From CAZVRZ01 sp964629965 (GTDB lineage Bacteria; Chloroflexota; Anaerolineae; Anaerolineales; UBA4823): a stretch of 44,151 nt of DNA. The stretch's first letter is position 1, and every line of letters begins with the position of its first letter. Below the pieces are notes generated by a model. That model saw nothing but the letters and a program-made list of their open reading frames with translations. It made no database searches and was not told the DNA's origin. The position numbers were made by a program, and so were the translations under genes. Shown in pieces: positions 25,981 to 33,650 of this stretch. The stretch lies in contig CAZVRZ010000026.1 of NCBI GenBank assembly GCA_964629965.1, positions 1-44,151 of the forward strand. The letters run 5' to 3'.

Positions 25981-26128
25981 GTATTGCGTTAGGGTATGAA
26001 CTTATATATACTGGTAACAGTAATTCGGTGCAGGGAGAGGTATTTTTCTCGGAATCAATTTGGGTTAGATTAGGTAGAGGCTTTGCAGTATATCAGGTGG
26101 TTTACGCCATGACGAATTACAGTATATT
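25981..26128. repeat. Noncoding repeat R1, copy 1
   Basis: This 148-bp stretch aligns along its whole length with 27086-27238. Exactly shared blocks include TATATACTGGTAACAGT (26005-26021) and GTATATCAGGTGGTTT (26088-26103). TATATACTG near the start is inverted as CAGTATATT at the end. It fills most of the gap between the truncated comM gene and the gene at 26184. The remaining 25809-25980 shows no gene. Confidence 0.8.
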
Positions 26129-26183
26129 GGATTCCGGTAAGATCAATCGCTTAGGTGCTGCTCATAAAAGATAGGATGTGTGT

Positions 26184-26576
26184 ATGTTTACAAACCGTGA
26201 AAAAAAAGAGTTACGAAAGCAAAATCAGGAAAAAGTCAAGGATCTAAATCAAACGCTGAAGAAACTAAGTGCCGATTATAATTCCAAAATAGAAGAATAC
26301 ACACGAAGCATGTCTACTAAATGGGAATATGCGCAGTTTAGCACTAAAGATGCTAATTTATTTCAAAAAATCAGAGAACTCGGACGAGCGGGATGGGAAA
26401 TGGTTGGTGCCACCTCATTTACAGAAGGATCGACTTTGGGAGTTACAAGCAACTACACAGTGCATACCTTATATGTATTCAAACGACAATTACCCAAATT
26501 TCCACAAGAATTTACTGAGAAATATAATGTCATATTGGATATCCGCCGTCAAATTAGCAACCTGGAATCACAATAA
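26184..26576 (+). CDS. Small protein with DUF4177-like motif
   Basis: This 130-residue protein starts with a charged coiled-coil segment (about 4-45). It then shows the pattern KWEYAQFS...LGRAGWEMVGATSF...YVFKRQ, which resembles the DUF4177 signature (WEY, then GWE, then a strand ending in KR). ATG at 26184 has AGGATG upstream; a GTG at 26178 is in frame. The function is unknown. It lies between R1 copy 1 and the first copy of the 95-residue protein, and its end abuts the R2 repeat, whose upstream part is missing here. Confidence 0.65.
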   Translation: MFTNREKKELRKQNQEKVKDLNQTLKKLSADYNSKIEEYTRSMSTKWEYAQFSTKDANLFQKIRELGRAGWEMVGATSFTEGSTLGVTSNYTVHTLYVFKRQLPKFPQEFTEKYNVILDIRRQISNLESQ

Positions 26577-26582
26577 AGAAGA

Positions 26583-27004
26583 TATCACCCCCTGATCATT
26601 GTTGGGTATGTGATGATTAGCTGGCAATGAAGCGCCGAGTCGTTTTCATTTTCCTGTTTGCCGTTACATTATGTGTCTGGTCTTTTGCCCTGTTACGCGC
26701 CAATACGTATTATCCTATTGATGATGTGAGTACAACAAAGCTAGTTGGAAATTGCGAACTGGATATCTATAATCCGCCGGCAGAACTATCTAAAACAGTC
26801 GTGCTGGCCTGTCCACGAATGGATATGATTCGACTATGGCCCTGGCCTATAATACACCCGTGGTTTGAAAAAGATAATCCTTGCGATGTATGGAAACCAT
26901 GTGAAGATGGGTGAGAGTCGCTGAGAACTCTCGATATGCGGGCTGGCCCAGGTGAACTGAGCAAGATGGATAGATGGAACGGGCGGGAGCGATCCTGCCC
27001 GTTT
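26583..27004 (+). repeat. Duplicated unit R2, copy 1
   Basis: About 420 bp align closely with 33230-33652. The unit contains the tail of a 50-residue cysteine protein (SPPDHCWVCDD before a stop at 26617-26619), the gene for the 95-residue protein, a conserved 3' flank (GAGAGTCGCTGAGAACTC) and a terminator with a GNRA loop. In this copy the start of the cysteine protein has been replaced by the gene ending at 26576. Confidence 0.85.
26627..26914 (+). CDS. 95-residue membrane/secreted protein, copy 1
   Basis: This 95-residue protein has an N-terminal hydrophobic helix (VVFIFLFAVTLCVWSFALL, about 5-23) after a positive MKRR start. That marks a membrane anchor or uncleaved signal. An outward domain follows with cysteines at GNCELD, LACPRM, NPCDV and KPCEDG. 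It is nearly identical to the product of 33274-33561; most differences are single residues, so both copies appear to be under selection. I do not recognise the family. In the other copy the gene follows a small cysteine protein by 6 nt. Confidence 0.7.
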   Translation: MKRRVVFIFLFAVTLCVWSFALLRANTYYPIDDVSTTKLVGNCELDIYNPPAELSKTVVLACPRMDMIRLWPWPIIHPWFEKDNPCDVWKPCEDG

Positions 27005-27006
27005 TT
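26979..27006 (+). terminator. Intrinsic terminator of R2 copy 1
   Basis: ACGGGCGGGA and TCCTGCCCGT form a 10-bp stem with one G-U pair, closed by a GCGA tetraloop of the GNRA type. A run of five T follows. Confidence 0.88.
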
Positions 27007-27085
27007 GTGTTTTAACGATCATTGCCGGTGCTGGCACAGGAGGAAGCGTGTAACAGGCTGGCTGTATATTGATTTTTGGCTCCAA

Positions 27086-27238
27086 GTATTGCGTTCGGGA
27101 AAAATCTTGTATATACTGGTAACAGTGTAAGGCGCGGGAAGAAGTGTTTTTCTCGTAGCGAATGGTATAGATTAGGCAAACGGTTTGCGGTATATCAGGT
27201 GGTTTGCATCATGATATACGGATGAATTGCAGTATATT
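27086..27238. repeat. Noncoding repeat R1, copy 2
   Basis: This is the second copy of the repeat at 25981-26128, in the same orientation. It keeps TATATACTGGTAACAGT (27110-27126) and GTATATCAGGTGGTTT (27190-27205) exactly. It lies just upstream of the IS91-type element. No coding frame is conserved between the copies. Confidence 0.8.
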
Positions 27239-27252
27239 AGACTGTTGAACTA

Positions 27253-27289
27253 AGCGCTGCGCGCAGGTAAAGCCAGCGCTCTTTTCTTT
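27253..27289 (+). terminator. Terminator-like hairpin before the IS91-type element
   Basis: AGCGCTG (27253-27259) pairs with CAGCGCT (27274-27280) and is followed by CTTTTCTTT. It would shield the recombinase gene from upstream transcription and may mark the left end of the element. Confidence 0.55.
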
Positions 27290-27386
27290 CCCCAAAGCTT
27301 CTTCAATCTAAAACTTCACACATCGCCGCGATCCAAGCTATATTCTTGTGAAAGGTTCAAATTCCATTTCATGAGGAGGTTTAGCT

Positions 27387-28241
27387 ATGACCGCGTTACG
27401 TCAAAAAATGATCGAGGATATGCAGTTGCATGGTTTTGCGGACAGGACACAGGATTCCTATCTGCGAGCCGTGCGCCAGTTGGCGGCGCACTTCAATAAG
27501 CCGCCGGATCAGATCAGTGAAGAAGAACTGCGCCAGTATTTTCTGTACCTAAAGAACGTCAAGAAAGCTTCGCGCAGCACGATCACGCTGGCTTTGTGCG
27601 GGATCAAGTTCTTCTACGAGCGCACTTTGCAACGGCAGTGGGCTGTTTTGGCACTGCTGCGCCCGCAGCCGGAGAAGAAGTTGCCGGTAGTGCTCAGCGT
27701 GGACGAGGTGCATCAGGTCCTGGTGCGAGTGCGACACTGGCGCTACCGGGTGTGTCTGAGCACCATTTATGCCTGTGGGCTTCGTTTGCAGGAAGGGCTG
27801 CACTTGCAGATCAGCCACATTGATGGGGCGCGCCAGTTATTGCATGTGTGCCACGGCAAGGGAGGCAAAGATCGCTACGTGCCGCTGCCTGAACCAGTAT
27901 TGAGAATGCTGCGCCAGTATTGGGGCACCCACCGCGATCCGGTTTGGATTTTTCCATCCAACCATCAGGCCGTCAAACACCCAATGGATGCGAGCGGAGT
28001 GCAACGGGCATTTCACGGTGCACTTGTGGATAGCGGCATCCAGAAGCCAGCCACCGTGCATACCCTGCGCCATTCTTACGCCACTCATTTACTGGAAGCC
28101 GGGCTAAATTTGCGGATTATCCAGGCTTACCTGGGGCACGCTTCACCCAAAACTACTGCAATTTACACCCACCTGACCAAACCGAGTGAAGATCTGGCAA
28201 TTAAAGCCGTCAATCGCCTCGTGGCGGGGCTGTGGGACTAG
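27387..28241 (+). CDS. Tyrosine recombinase of IS91-type element
   Basis: This 284-residue recombinase has an N-terminal core-binding domain (about 1-85) and a catalytic domain with R133 in CGLRLQEG, K158/K161 in HGKGGKDRYVPL, H225 and R228 in HTLRHSYATH, H251 in LGHASPKTT and Y260 in AIYTHL. All catalytic residues are present. GAGGAGG lies 8 bases before ATG at 27387. It overlaps the transposase start by 10 nt. It lacks the extra segment that marks integron integrases, so it should not be taken for IntI despite the cassette-like sites downstream. Confidence 0.9.
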   Translation: MTALRQKMIEDMQLHGFADRTQDSYLRAVRQLAAHFNKPPDQISEEELRQYFLYLKNVKKASRSTITLALCGIKFFYERTLQRQWAVLALLRPQPEKKLPVVLSVDEVHQVLVRVRHWRYRVCLSTIYACGLRLQEGLHLQISHIDGARQLLHVCHGKGGKDRYVPLPEPVLRMLRQYWGTHRDPVWIFPSNHQAVKHPMDASGVQRAFHGALVDSGIQKPATVHTLRHSYATHLLEAGLNLRIIQAYLGHASPKTTAIYTHLTKPSEDLAIKAVNRLVAGLWD

Positions 28242-29309
28242 AACTGGCCGACATTTTCCGCCAGTACGGCCCTGCCTATCGCCAGAAATACGCTGACCAG
28301 TTACTCCCTAGCCATCGCCAGGCGATGCGCGCCATCGAGCAGTGCCGCACCGAGGCTCTGGGTGGGCAGGTCTACGCCTGTCCTCAATGCGGCGAGGTGC
28401 AGTACAGTTACCATTCCTGCCGCAACCGGCACTGCCCCAAGTGCCAGAACGACAAGGCCCAAGAATGGTTGGAAGCGCAACAAGATTTGCTTTTGCCCGT
28501 ACCTTACTTCATGCTGACATTCACCTTGCCTGCCCCACTGTGTGAAGTTGTGCGCAGCAACCAGAGTTTGTTGTACAACCTGCTCTTCCGGATTTCTGCC
28601 GCGGCTGTCCAGCGCCTGGCAAAAGACCCGCGTTTTGTGGGCGGCCAGATTGGCATGGTGGGTATCCTGCATACCTGGGGGCGTAACCTGGCCTATCACC
28701 CACACATCCACTACCTGCTCCCGGCAGGTGGCCTGGTCGCGAATACTCAAAACTGGCTGCCTGCCCGGCAGGATTTTCTGCTGCCGGTGAAAGCGCTCTC
28801 TAAGATATTTCGCGGCAAGTTCCGGCAGGCTTTAGCGAAAACACCTCTTTTTGCTCGGATACCGTCGAAAGTCTGGCAGCAGGATTGGGTCGTTCACTGC
28901 AAACCGGTGGGCAATGGCCGCACAGCCCTGAAGTATCTGGCCCCCTATGTTTTCCGAGTAGCAATCAGCAACCGCCGCCTGGTCAAGTTGGAGAACGACC
29001 AGGTCACTTTTCGCTACCGGGCGGCAGACACGCTCTGCTGAAGCGTTCATCCATCGCTTCTTACAGCACGTACTGCCCAAAGGCTTCGTCAAGGTGCGCT
29101 ACTTCGGCCTTTTTGCTCCCGGCTGCCGCAAGCGCCTAGCTGCTTTGCGCCAGCAGCTTGAGCTGACCTACTCCTGTTGTGCGAACGATACAGAATCCAC
29201 CCAGGAGCCAGCAGATTTATCGCCAGGACCCAAGTTGTGTTGCCCAAACTGCGGTCAGCCGCTACTTTTTCAACGAACCATTCAATCCACGGGGCGCTGC
29301 CCACCATGA
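28232..29309 (+). pseudogene. IS91-family HUH transposase, frameshifted
   Basis: The frame starting with GTG at 28232 encodes an IS91 transposase. It has a zinc-binding N-terminus (YACPQCG, then HSCRNRHCPKCQ, residues 48-71), the HUH motif YHPHIHY (155-161) and the catalytic tyrosines in KYLAPYV (235-240). It stops at 29041 after VTFRYR, but the family sequence continues in the next frame (RQTRSAEAFIHRFLQHVLP, KGFVKVRYFGLFAPGC) up to 29309, ending with a second cysteine cluster (CCPNCGQPLLF). One extra base near 29021 explains the break. It is most likely a pseudogene; programmed frameshifting is possible, but no slippery run is obvious. Confidence 0.85.
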
Positions 29310-29427
29310 GTTGCTTTGCCTTTCCGTCCCTACTTTCCTACTGGGTGCTGGATCTCAAGCTTGCCCCCGTGTTTCCGCTCGTCCCATGCCAGGCAATATT
29401 CATCCGAATGCCTTTTTTGCCGGATCT

Positions 29428-29489
29428 CCAGCTTGTGCTGGCAGGCTTTTTGGATGTACAATTATTCATATCCGCCGATTTTACGGCGG
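29428..29489 (+). other. Two small hairpins downstream of the transposase
   Basis: CCAGC-TTGT-GCTGG (29428-29441) is followed by CAGGCTTTTT. CCGCCG-ATTTTA-CGGCGG lies at 29472-29489. IS91 elements have a hairpin near the replication-origin end, so one of these may belong to the element's right end. The rest of 29310-29534 holds no gene. Confidence 0.45.
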
Positions 29490-29534
29490 CGTTGATCTGG
29501 CAGTGTGCCTTAAATTCCAAATAGTCAGGTGCGT

Positions 29535-29636
29535 TGGCTAAAACGGCTTAGTTCAACTCGGTTTGATGTGGCGGCGCAACGAACCGTTGTTTGGACTTTT
29601 ACCCACCCCGCCACATCAAACCTTAACCGTTAGCCC
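29535..29636 (+). repeat. attC-like palindromic site A
   Basis: GGTTTGATGTGGCGG (29560-29574) and CCGCCACATCAAACC (29608-29622) form a perfect 15-bp inverted repeat around a 33-nt loop. Outside it, GGCTAAAACGGCTTAG and CTTAACCGTTAGCC pair imperfectly, so the whole site has the two-arm layout of an integron attC site, ending in GTTAGCC. The HEPN gene starts 27 nt further on. Confidence 0.65.
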
Positions 29637-29662
29637 GCTATCCTGACAGATAAAAAGCACAT

Positions 29663-30805
29663 ATGCCTGAAAATTTTCTGCTGACAAAATATTTTTTTCC
29701 TATACAACAGCCTATAGCTTTGTCACATCGTTTTGGATTTGAATTTGATAATCCTCGCACAGAAAAAGAGATAGCGTATGTGAAGCGCTTCATAACCGAT
29801 TTATATAATTCTGGAGTTATTAGCGTAATCCCACCATATTCAAAAGAGGATGTAGTCACACTAGAATTAATAATTAAGCGTTTCGGAAATGTCTATTCTA
29901 AAAATAATGAGTATGTCAAAAACTTTTTTCGACCATATAAAAGAAAATTTCTGTTCGATTATTTAGCAAAAATGTGGTGTGTTGTACGATTTAATGATGG
30001 TGGTGTATCTAAATACATTGATGAAGTAAGTAAGGAAATGAAAGAAAAGGGGCAAAAAGGGGGTGTGCTTTTAGATGATAATAGCCCCGCTTTACTCAAC
30101 GCTCAAGCGCTAATAAATTATTGTCAGTTGTTGTCTCTACTTTCTCATAACGAAGGTAGTGAGTATTTTGGACGACATTTTATCTACAACCCAGACCAAC
30201 TTTTTGAACCTGTTTTGCTAGATAACTTAACGGATGATTTAATAATGTTGTCCGGCGACCTGCATAATGCTAAAAACAGACCCGAACATCGAGATTCAAT
30301 GGATTGGATATTTTGGAGATTCGGCTCCAGTGAAATTATCAAAAATGCCCAGGCTCTTGAAATGGCATTTGACAATGGGCAGGCAGAGCAATTGTTATAT
30401 ATTGGCGGCTTGTTAGATATAGCAAATCGAACGCATGACATAAGAATTAGGTTGTTGACTCTGACATCAATCATTGAACTCTTAGTCACACGTAATCCCG
30501 ACACTAGCCGCTTTAATGTCGAAGACTCAATAAATAAGCAATTCCAACTAAAGGCAAGTATATTGATTTACCTGAATAACAAGGAAAACGACATTGAGTC
30601 AATAAAAAAGCGGCTAAAGTTGATTTATCAGCAACGTTCAAACGTTGCTCATGGAAATTTTGGAGAAATTGACAAAATATCCAAAAAAGAAGGAATGCAC
30701 GAGCATTTTGACAGTTTGGTCAGTGACTTATATGCTTATGTTCGTGCCATCATTGAGGAGTATCTTAAAGATACAAAGTTCGTTGAATTCATAAAAGCGG
30801 GCTAA
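29663..30805 (+). CDS. HEPN-domain protein (ApeA-like C-terminus), cassette gene 1
   Basis: This 380-residue protein has a C-terminal HEPN-like helical domain. RLLTLTSIIELLV (about 263-275) and LKLIYQQRSNVAHGNFG contain the RX4H motif R325-SNVA-H330, typical of HEPN ribonucleases. The N-terminal 250 residues are not recognised. Such proteins occur in phage-defence and abortive-infection systems, where HEPN cleaves RNA; that role is inferred. Base composition is much more A+T-rich than in the neighbouring IS91 genes. The stop codon TAA lies inside GGCTAAC, the first box of palindromic site B, as in integron cassettes. No promoter or good ribosome binding site is obvious. Confidence 0.7.
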   Translation: MPENFLLTKYFFPIQQPIALSHRFGFEFDNPRTEKEIAYVKRFITDLYNSGVISVIPPYSKEDVVTLELIIKRFGNVYSKNNEYVKNFFRPYKRKFLFDYLAKMWCVVRFNDGGVSKYIDEVSKEMKEKGQKGGVLLDDNSPALLNAQALINYCQLLSLLSHNEGSEYFGRHFIYNPDQLFEPVLLDNLTDDLIMLSGDLHNAKNRPEHRDSMDWIFWRFGSSEIIKNAQALEMAFDNGQAEQLLYIGGLLDIANRTHDIRIRLLTLTSIIELLVTRNPDTSRFNVEDSINKQFQLKASILIYLNNKENDIESIKKRLKLIYQQRSNVAHGNFGEIDKISKKEGMHEHFDSLVSDLYAYVRAIIEEYLKDTKFVEFIKAG

Positions 30806-30937
30806 CAACCGCTTGCATGTGGACGGCGGGGGGATTCTCCCCGCCCAGGGATTCTGCCGGTTAAAATGGGTTATCTCAAGTCCCGAAGTTGGTTCTGACT
30901 TCGCCCCGCCGCCAGTGAAGCGGAGCGTTCGTTGGCT
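30800..30937 (+). repeat. attC-like palindromic site B
   Basis: The site begins GGCTAACAACCGCTTGCATG and ends AAGCGGAGCGTTCGTTGGCT. CCGCTT, GTGG and CGGCGGGG in the left arm pair with CCCCGCCG, CC(A)GTG and AAGCGG in the right arm. About 70 nt of loop lies between, itself with a CGGGGGGATTCTCCCCG hairpin. The preceding gene's stop codon is in the first box. Confidence 0.7.
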
Positions 30938-31001
30938 GGCATGTTCTGCAGGACAGATATGGTAAACAAGAGAATTAGAATTTTAGGAAGATAACTGCAA
31001 G

Positions 31002-31646
31002 ATGGTAATTACCTGGGAAGAAGCCATACTTAAAACCATTGCTTATCTAAACGGGGAAGCATGGCTACAGCAGCTATACAACAATATTGAGCAGTTTATG
31101 CGGTTGTCCGATTACCAAAAACGAGAAACACAGTGGGAAGGACGTCCAGCGTATCAGCACACGATAAGAAGCATTGTTTCCGATCTTTGCGATAAAGGTG
31201 TGCTGAAAAGAACAGGAAGGGGAAAATATGCAATAATAGAGAAAGACTATCAAACAAAAACGACCGTCTTAAGTGATTTAGAAGCAATTGCTCATGAAGA
31301 AACTCGCGTTGAAGGAAAACAAAGAGAGCGATTTATAAATTACTACGAACGTGATCCTAAACTTCGTTCTGACGCAATTTTGTTCCACGGAACAAAATGT
31401 AAAGTGTGTAACTTTGATTTTGAAGATAAATATGGTGATCGTGGAAAAAACTTCATAGAAGTTCACCACTTAAAACCAGTAAGCGAACTTGAAGGCGAAA
31501 CGATAGTAGACCCCAAGACAGACATGACCGTAGTGTGTTCCAATTGCCATAGAATGATTCACCGTAAGAAAAATGATGTGCTTTCAGTGGAAGAATTGAA
31601 ACGTATGATTTCTATTGCATCTATCGAACACAATATTACACAATAA
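31002..31646 (+). CDS. HNH endonuclease with N-terminal winged helix, cassette gene 2
   Basis: This 214-residue protein has an N-terminal winged-helix-like domain (about 1-80; YQHTIRSIVSDLCDKGVLKR, then GRGKYAI) and a C-terminal HNH nuclease. The zinc pair KCKVC (C133, C136), the catalytic EVHHLKPV (H155, H156) and DMTVVCSNCHRMIHR (C179, C182, H187) are intact. The layout resembles type IV or Mrr-associated restriction nucleases, so cleavage of modified or foreign DNA is likely. AGGAAG precedes ATG at 31002. The stop lies 9 nt before palindromic site C. It is A+T-rich and has no promoter that I can see between site B and its start. Confidence 0.85.
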   Translation: MVITWEEAILKTIAYLNGEAWLQQLYNNIEQFMRLSDYQKRETQWEGRPAYQHTIRSIVSDLCDKGVLKRTGRGKYAIIEKDYQTKTTVLSDLEAIAHEETRVEGKQRERFINYYERDPKLRSDAILFHGTKCKVCNFDFEDKYGDRGKNFIEVHHLKPVSELEGETIVDPKTDMTVVCSNCHRMIHRKKNDVLSVEELKRMISIASIEHNITQ

Positions 31647-31654
31647 ACACTGCC

Positions 31655-31781
31655 GCCCAACACGGGCTGCACCTGACTGGCGGGTACGGAGCGGCTTTTT
31701 GAGTTTTGTTGGCGTCCGGGGTTTTTCCCGCTTCTGAAGGTTGTCTAGCCCTCCCACCAGCCGGTGAGCCAATCGTCGGCA
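31655..31781 (+). repeat. attC-like palindromic site C
   Basis: The site begins GCCCAACACGGGCTGCACCT and ends CCGGTGAGCCAATCGTCGGC. GGGCTGCACCTGACTGGCGG in the left arm is complementary, with a few mismatches, to CCCACCAGCCGGTGAGCC on the right. A pyrimidine/purine-biased loop separates them. The architecture is the same as in sites A and B although the sequence differs, as expected of attC sites. Confidence 0.7.
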
Positions 31782-31833
31782 CGCCCCTTGCACAATTATC
31801 AGAAAGATTTATTAAAGGGAGTAATGAAAATCC

Positions 31834-32862
31834 ATGCCTAAAGAACGCTCTCGCCAATTCTTGAATTTGACAACAGATGAATTGAAATCTGCCCTAATTG
31901 AAAATGCCTATCGAAAAGACGACGAAAGCCGTAGATGGTTCAGTCGTTTCAAATTTGCATCTGATGCTGTAAATGGAAATCCTCATATCGCATTAGATCA
32001 AGGATTGCATTTGCTTAATACATGCAGAGCGTTGAATGAAGATGCCTATAAACAAATACACAAGGGCGGGGCATTTTATTGGCTTGGAATTGCTTCGTTT
32101 TTAGTTAATGAATATGAAATGGCTACATTTTTCTTTGATGCATCAGTTTCGGAAGATATACGATGGGGCGATAATCCAAAAACAAACCCGACTCCTGCAA
32201 TGCTATTCATGCAATTAGACGGGGCAAATCCAGACCAGAAAGCAAAAAAATTAACTGAGTTGGCACAACAAGGTATAAAACGCTGGATAGAAAATTACAA
32301 CGGTCTTTCGAACACTTCTTCAATCCCAATGTCAATACCAATTTTGCGAGAACGATTATTTATTCCGTCACTTGCCCCAGAGCATTCTAAATGGCGTTCT
32401 ATTTCCACAACTTTTGTCTCTTTTTGCTTGGAATGGGATTATAGAAATGCACTTCTTGATATTCGAATCGAATCAGGAACATATGAGCCGTTTTATATTC
32501 ACTTATTCAAAGGCTGTTTATTATTTGAAAGTTTACTAAAAGAAAATCCATCGCCTGACCCGTGGAAACCAACAAAAGAGCAAAACAATAATTTAGGGCA
32601 ACTCCTACTGAAATATTCTACCGCATTGGGAAGCAAGGAAAATCTTGGAGAAAAGATTAGTGGAAATTTACCTTCAATTTTGGCGGACTTAGAAACTGCC
32701 AACGATTCGATTTTCACTGCCATCAAATTAACAGCCCGCTTACGAAACACAGTAGGACATAATCTTGGATGGGAAAATGGTTTAACAAAAATTCAATACC
32801 AAAAGTTGTTTATGATGGTTGCGAGTTCATGTCTTCATGTGATAGCGTGTTTATACAAATGA
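31834..32862 (+). CDS. HEPN-like protein, cassette gene 3
   Basis: This 342-residue protein ends in a helical domain with RLRNTVGHNLGW, giving an RX4H motif (R304, H309) near the C-terminus, followed by KLFMMVASSCLHVIACL. This is the arrangement of HEPN-like proteins. The N-terminal part is helical with a tetratricopeptide feel (ALDQGLHLLNTCRALNEDAY, GGAFYWLGIASFLVNEYEMA) but is not assigned to a family. An RNase or toxin role in defence is possible by analogy with the first cassette gene. It begins 53 nt after site C and ends 54 nt before the degenerate site D. It is A+T-rich and in the same orientation as the other cassette genes. Confidence 0.6.
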   Translation: MPKERSRQFLNLTTDELKSALIENAYRKDDESRRWFSRFKFASDAVNGNPHIALDQGLHLLNTCRALNEDAYKQIHKGGAFYWLGIASFLVNEYEMATFFFDASVSEDIRWGDNPKTNPTPAMLFMQLDGANPDQKAKKLTELAQQGIKRWIENYNGLSNTSSIPMSIPILRERLFIPSLAPEHSKWRSISTTFVSFCLEWDYRNALLDIRIESGTYEPFYIHLFKGCLLFESLLKENPSPDPWKPTKEQNNNLGQLLLKYSTALGSKENLGEKISGNLPSILADLETANDSIFTAIKLTARLRNTVGHNLGWENGLTKIQYQKLFMMVASSCLHVIACLYK

Positions 32863-32916
32863 AACCTATCTTGTATAATGCCACTAAAAGCAAAGAGTAT
32901 TCAAAGGTCAAAAGCG

Positions 32917-33041
32917 TGCCACCAAAGCGTGCACCTAGCGCTGGGGATTCTGTGGCATTTTCAAGTATTTTCTTGGCTTCGAGTTTCCCCTATTCCCAAA
33001 CATTATCTTCACCCGCCCGCCAGCAAGTACGCAAACCATTA
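32917..33041 (+). repeat. Degenerate attC-like site D
   Basis: GCGTGCACCTAGCGCTGGGG on the left and CCGCCAGCAAGTACGC on the right form the same kind of imperfect arms as site C (GCACCTGACTGGCGG). The outer boxes are decayed (the right end reads CAAACCATTAG). It would close the array. Confidence 0.5.
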
Positions 33042-33114
33042 GTTACATCCAGTAGAAAGCGATCTGTAGCTCGACTGGCTTATTCTCCTGGTACATACTA
33101 TCACCCCTAACGAA

Positions 33115-33267
33115 ATGTTTTCTATCGACACGTTACCTACGGGAAAGTGGGGCGTTTCATTGTGCCCGGAGCATGGCCGGCAGCTTGAAATGAAAGAAGT
33201 GGTAATCATTGACCGGGAAGCTACGAAGTTATCACCCCCAAAGCATTGTTGGGTATGCGACGATTAG
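33115..33267 (+). CDS. 50-residue zinc-ribbon-like protein
   Basis: This short frame begins MFSIDTLPTGKWGVSLCPEH and ends PPKHCWVCDD. The CPEH and HCWVC motifs could bind one zinc ion. The end (HCWVCDD and stop) is conserved in R2 copy 1 despite base changes in the third positions, which supports translation. The stop is 6 nt before the start of the 95-residue protein gene, so the two are probably co-translated. There is no clear ribosome binding site, and the function is unknown. Confidence 0.55.
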   Translation: MFSIDTLPTGKWGVSLCPEHGRQLEMKEVVIIDREATKLSPPKHCWVCDD

Positions 33268-33273
33268 CCGCCA

Positions 33274-33561
33274 ATGAAACGGCGAGTCGTTTTCATCTTC
33301 CTGTTTACTGTTACGTTATGCGTTTGGTTTTATGCGCTATTGCGCGCCAATACGTATTATCCTATTGACGGTGTGAGTACAACAAAGCTGGTTGGAGATT
33401 GCGACCTGGATATTTACAATCCGCCGGCAAGACCATCTATAACAATTGTGCTGGCATGCTCACGAATGGATATGATTCGATTATGGCCCTGGCCCATAAA
33501 ACGCCCGTGGTTTGAGAAAGATATTCCCTGCGATGTTCGGAAACCATGTGAAGATGGGTGA
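33274..33561 (+). CDS. 95-residue membrane/secreted protein, copy 2
   Basis: This is the near-identical partner of the gene at 26627. It has the MKRR start, a single hydrophobic helix (VVFIFLFTVTLCVWFYALL) and the outward domain with four conserved cysteines (GDCDLD, LACSRM, IPCDV, KPCEDG). MDMIRLWPWPI is shared exactly. Substitutions between the copies avoid the cysteines and the aromatic run, which suggests that the fold is maintained. It follows the 50-residue cysteine protein by 6 nt and is closed by a terminator. No known family is recognised. Confidence 0.7.
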   Translation: MKRRVVFIFLFTVTLCVWFYALLRANTYYPIDGVSTTKLVGDCDLDIYNPPARPSITIVLACSRMDMIRLWPWPIKRPWFEKDIPCDVRKPCEDG

Positions 33562-33628
33562 GAGTCGCTGAGAACTCTTGATATGCGGGCTGGCTCAGGT
33601 GGACTTAGTAAGATTGATAATAAAATGA

Positions 33629-33650
33629 GCGGGAGCAATCCTGCCTTTTT
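33629..33650 (+). terminator. Intrinsic terminator of R2 copy 2
   Basis: GCGGGA and TCCTGC pair around a GCAA tetraloop and are followed by CTTTTT. It is a shorter version of the terminator in copy 1. Confidence 0.8.

Larger units (their letters stand above)
27387..29309 (+). mobile_element. IS91-type element with tyrosine recombinase and HUH transposase
   Basis: Two overlapping genes, a phage-integrase-type recombinase and an IS91-family HUH transposase, form a known IS91 subtype. The true ends cannot be set. The left end lies somewhere after the R1 copy (27239) and the right end before the palindromic site at 29535. The transposase is frameshifted, so the element is probably inactive unless frameshifting is used. 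Confidence 0.8.

Noticed and set aside
26005..27126. ACTGGTAACAGT in both R1 repeats taken as a LacI-type operator
   Set aside because: It resembles the ACTGTAACAG core but has an extra base in the centre, and the neighbouring genes are unrelated to sugar use.
27387..28241. Tyrosine recombinase considered as the integron integrase for the cassette array
   Set aside because: It overlaps and precedes an IS91 transposase, lacks the extra IntI-specific segment between the catalytic K and HxxR regions, and belongs to a known IS91 subtype.
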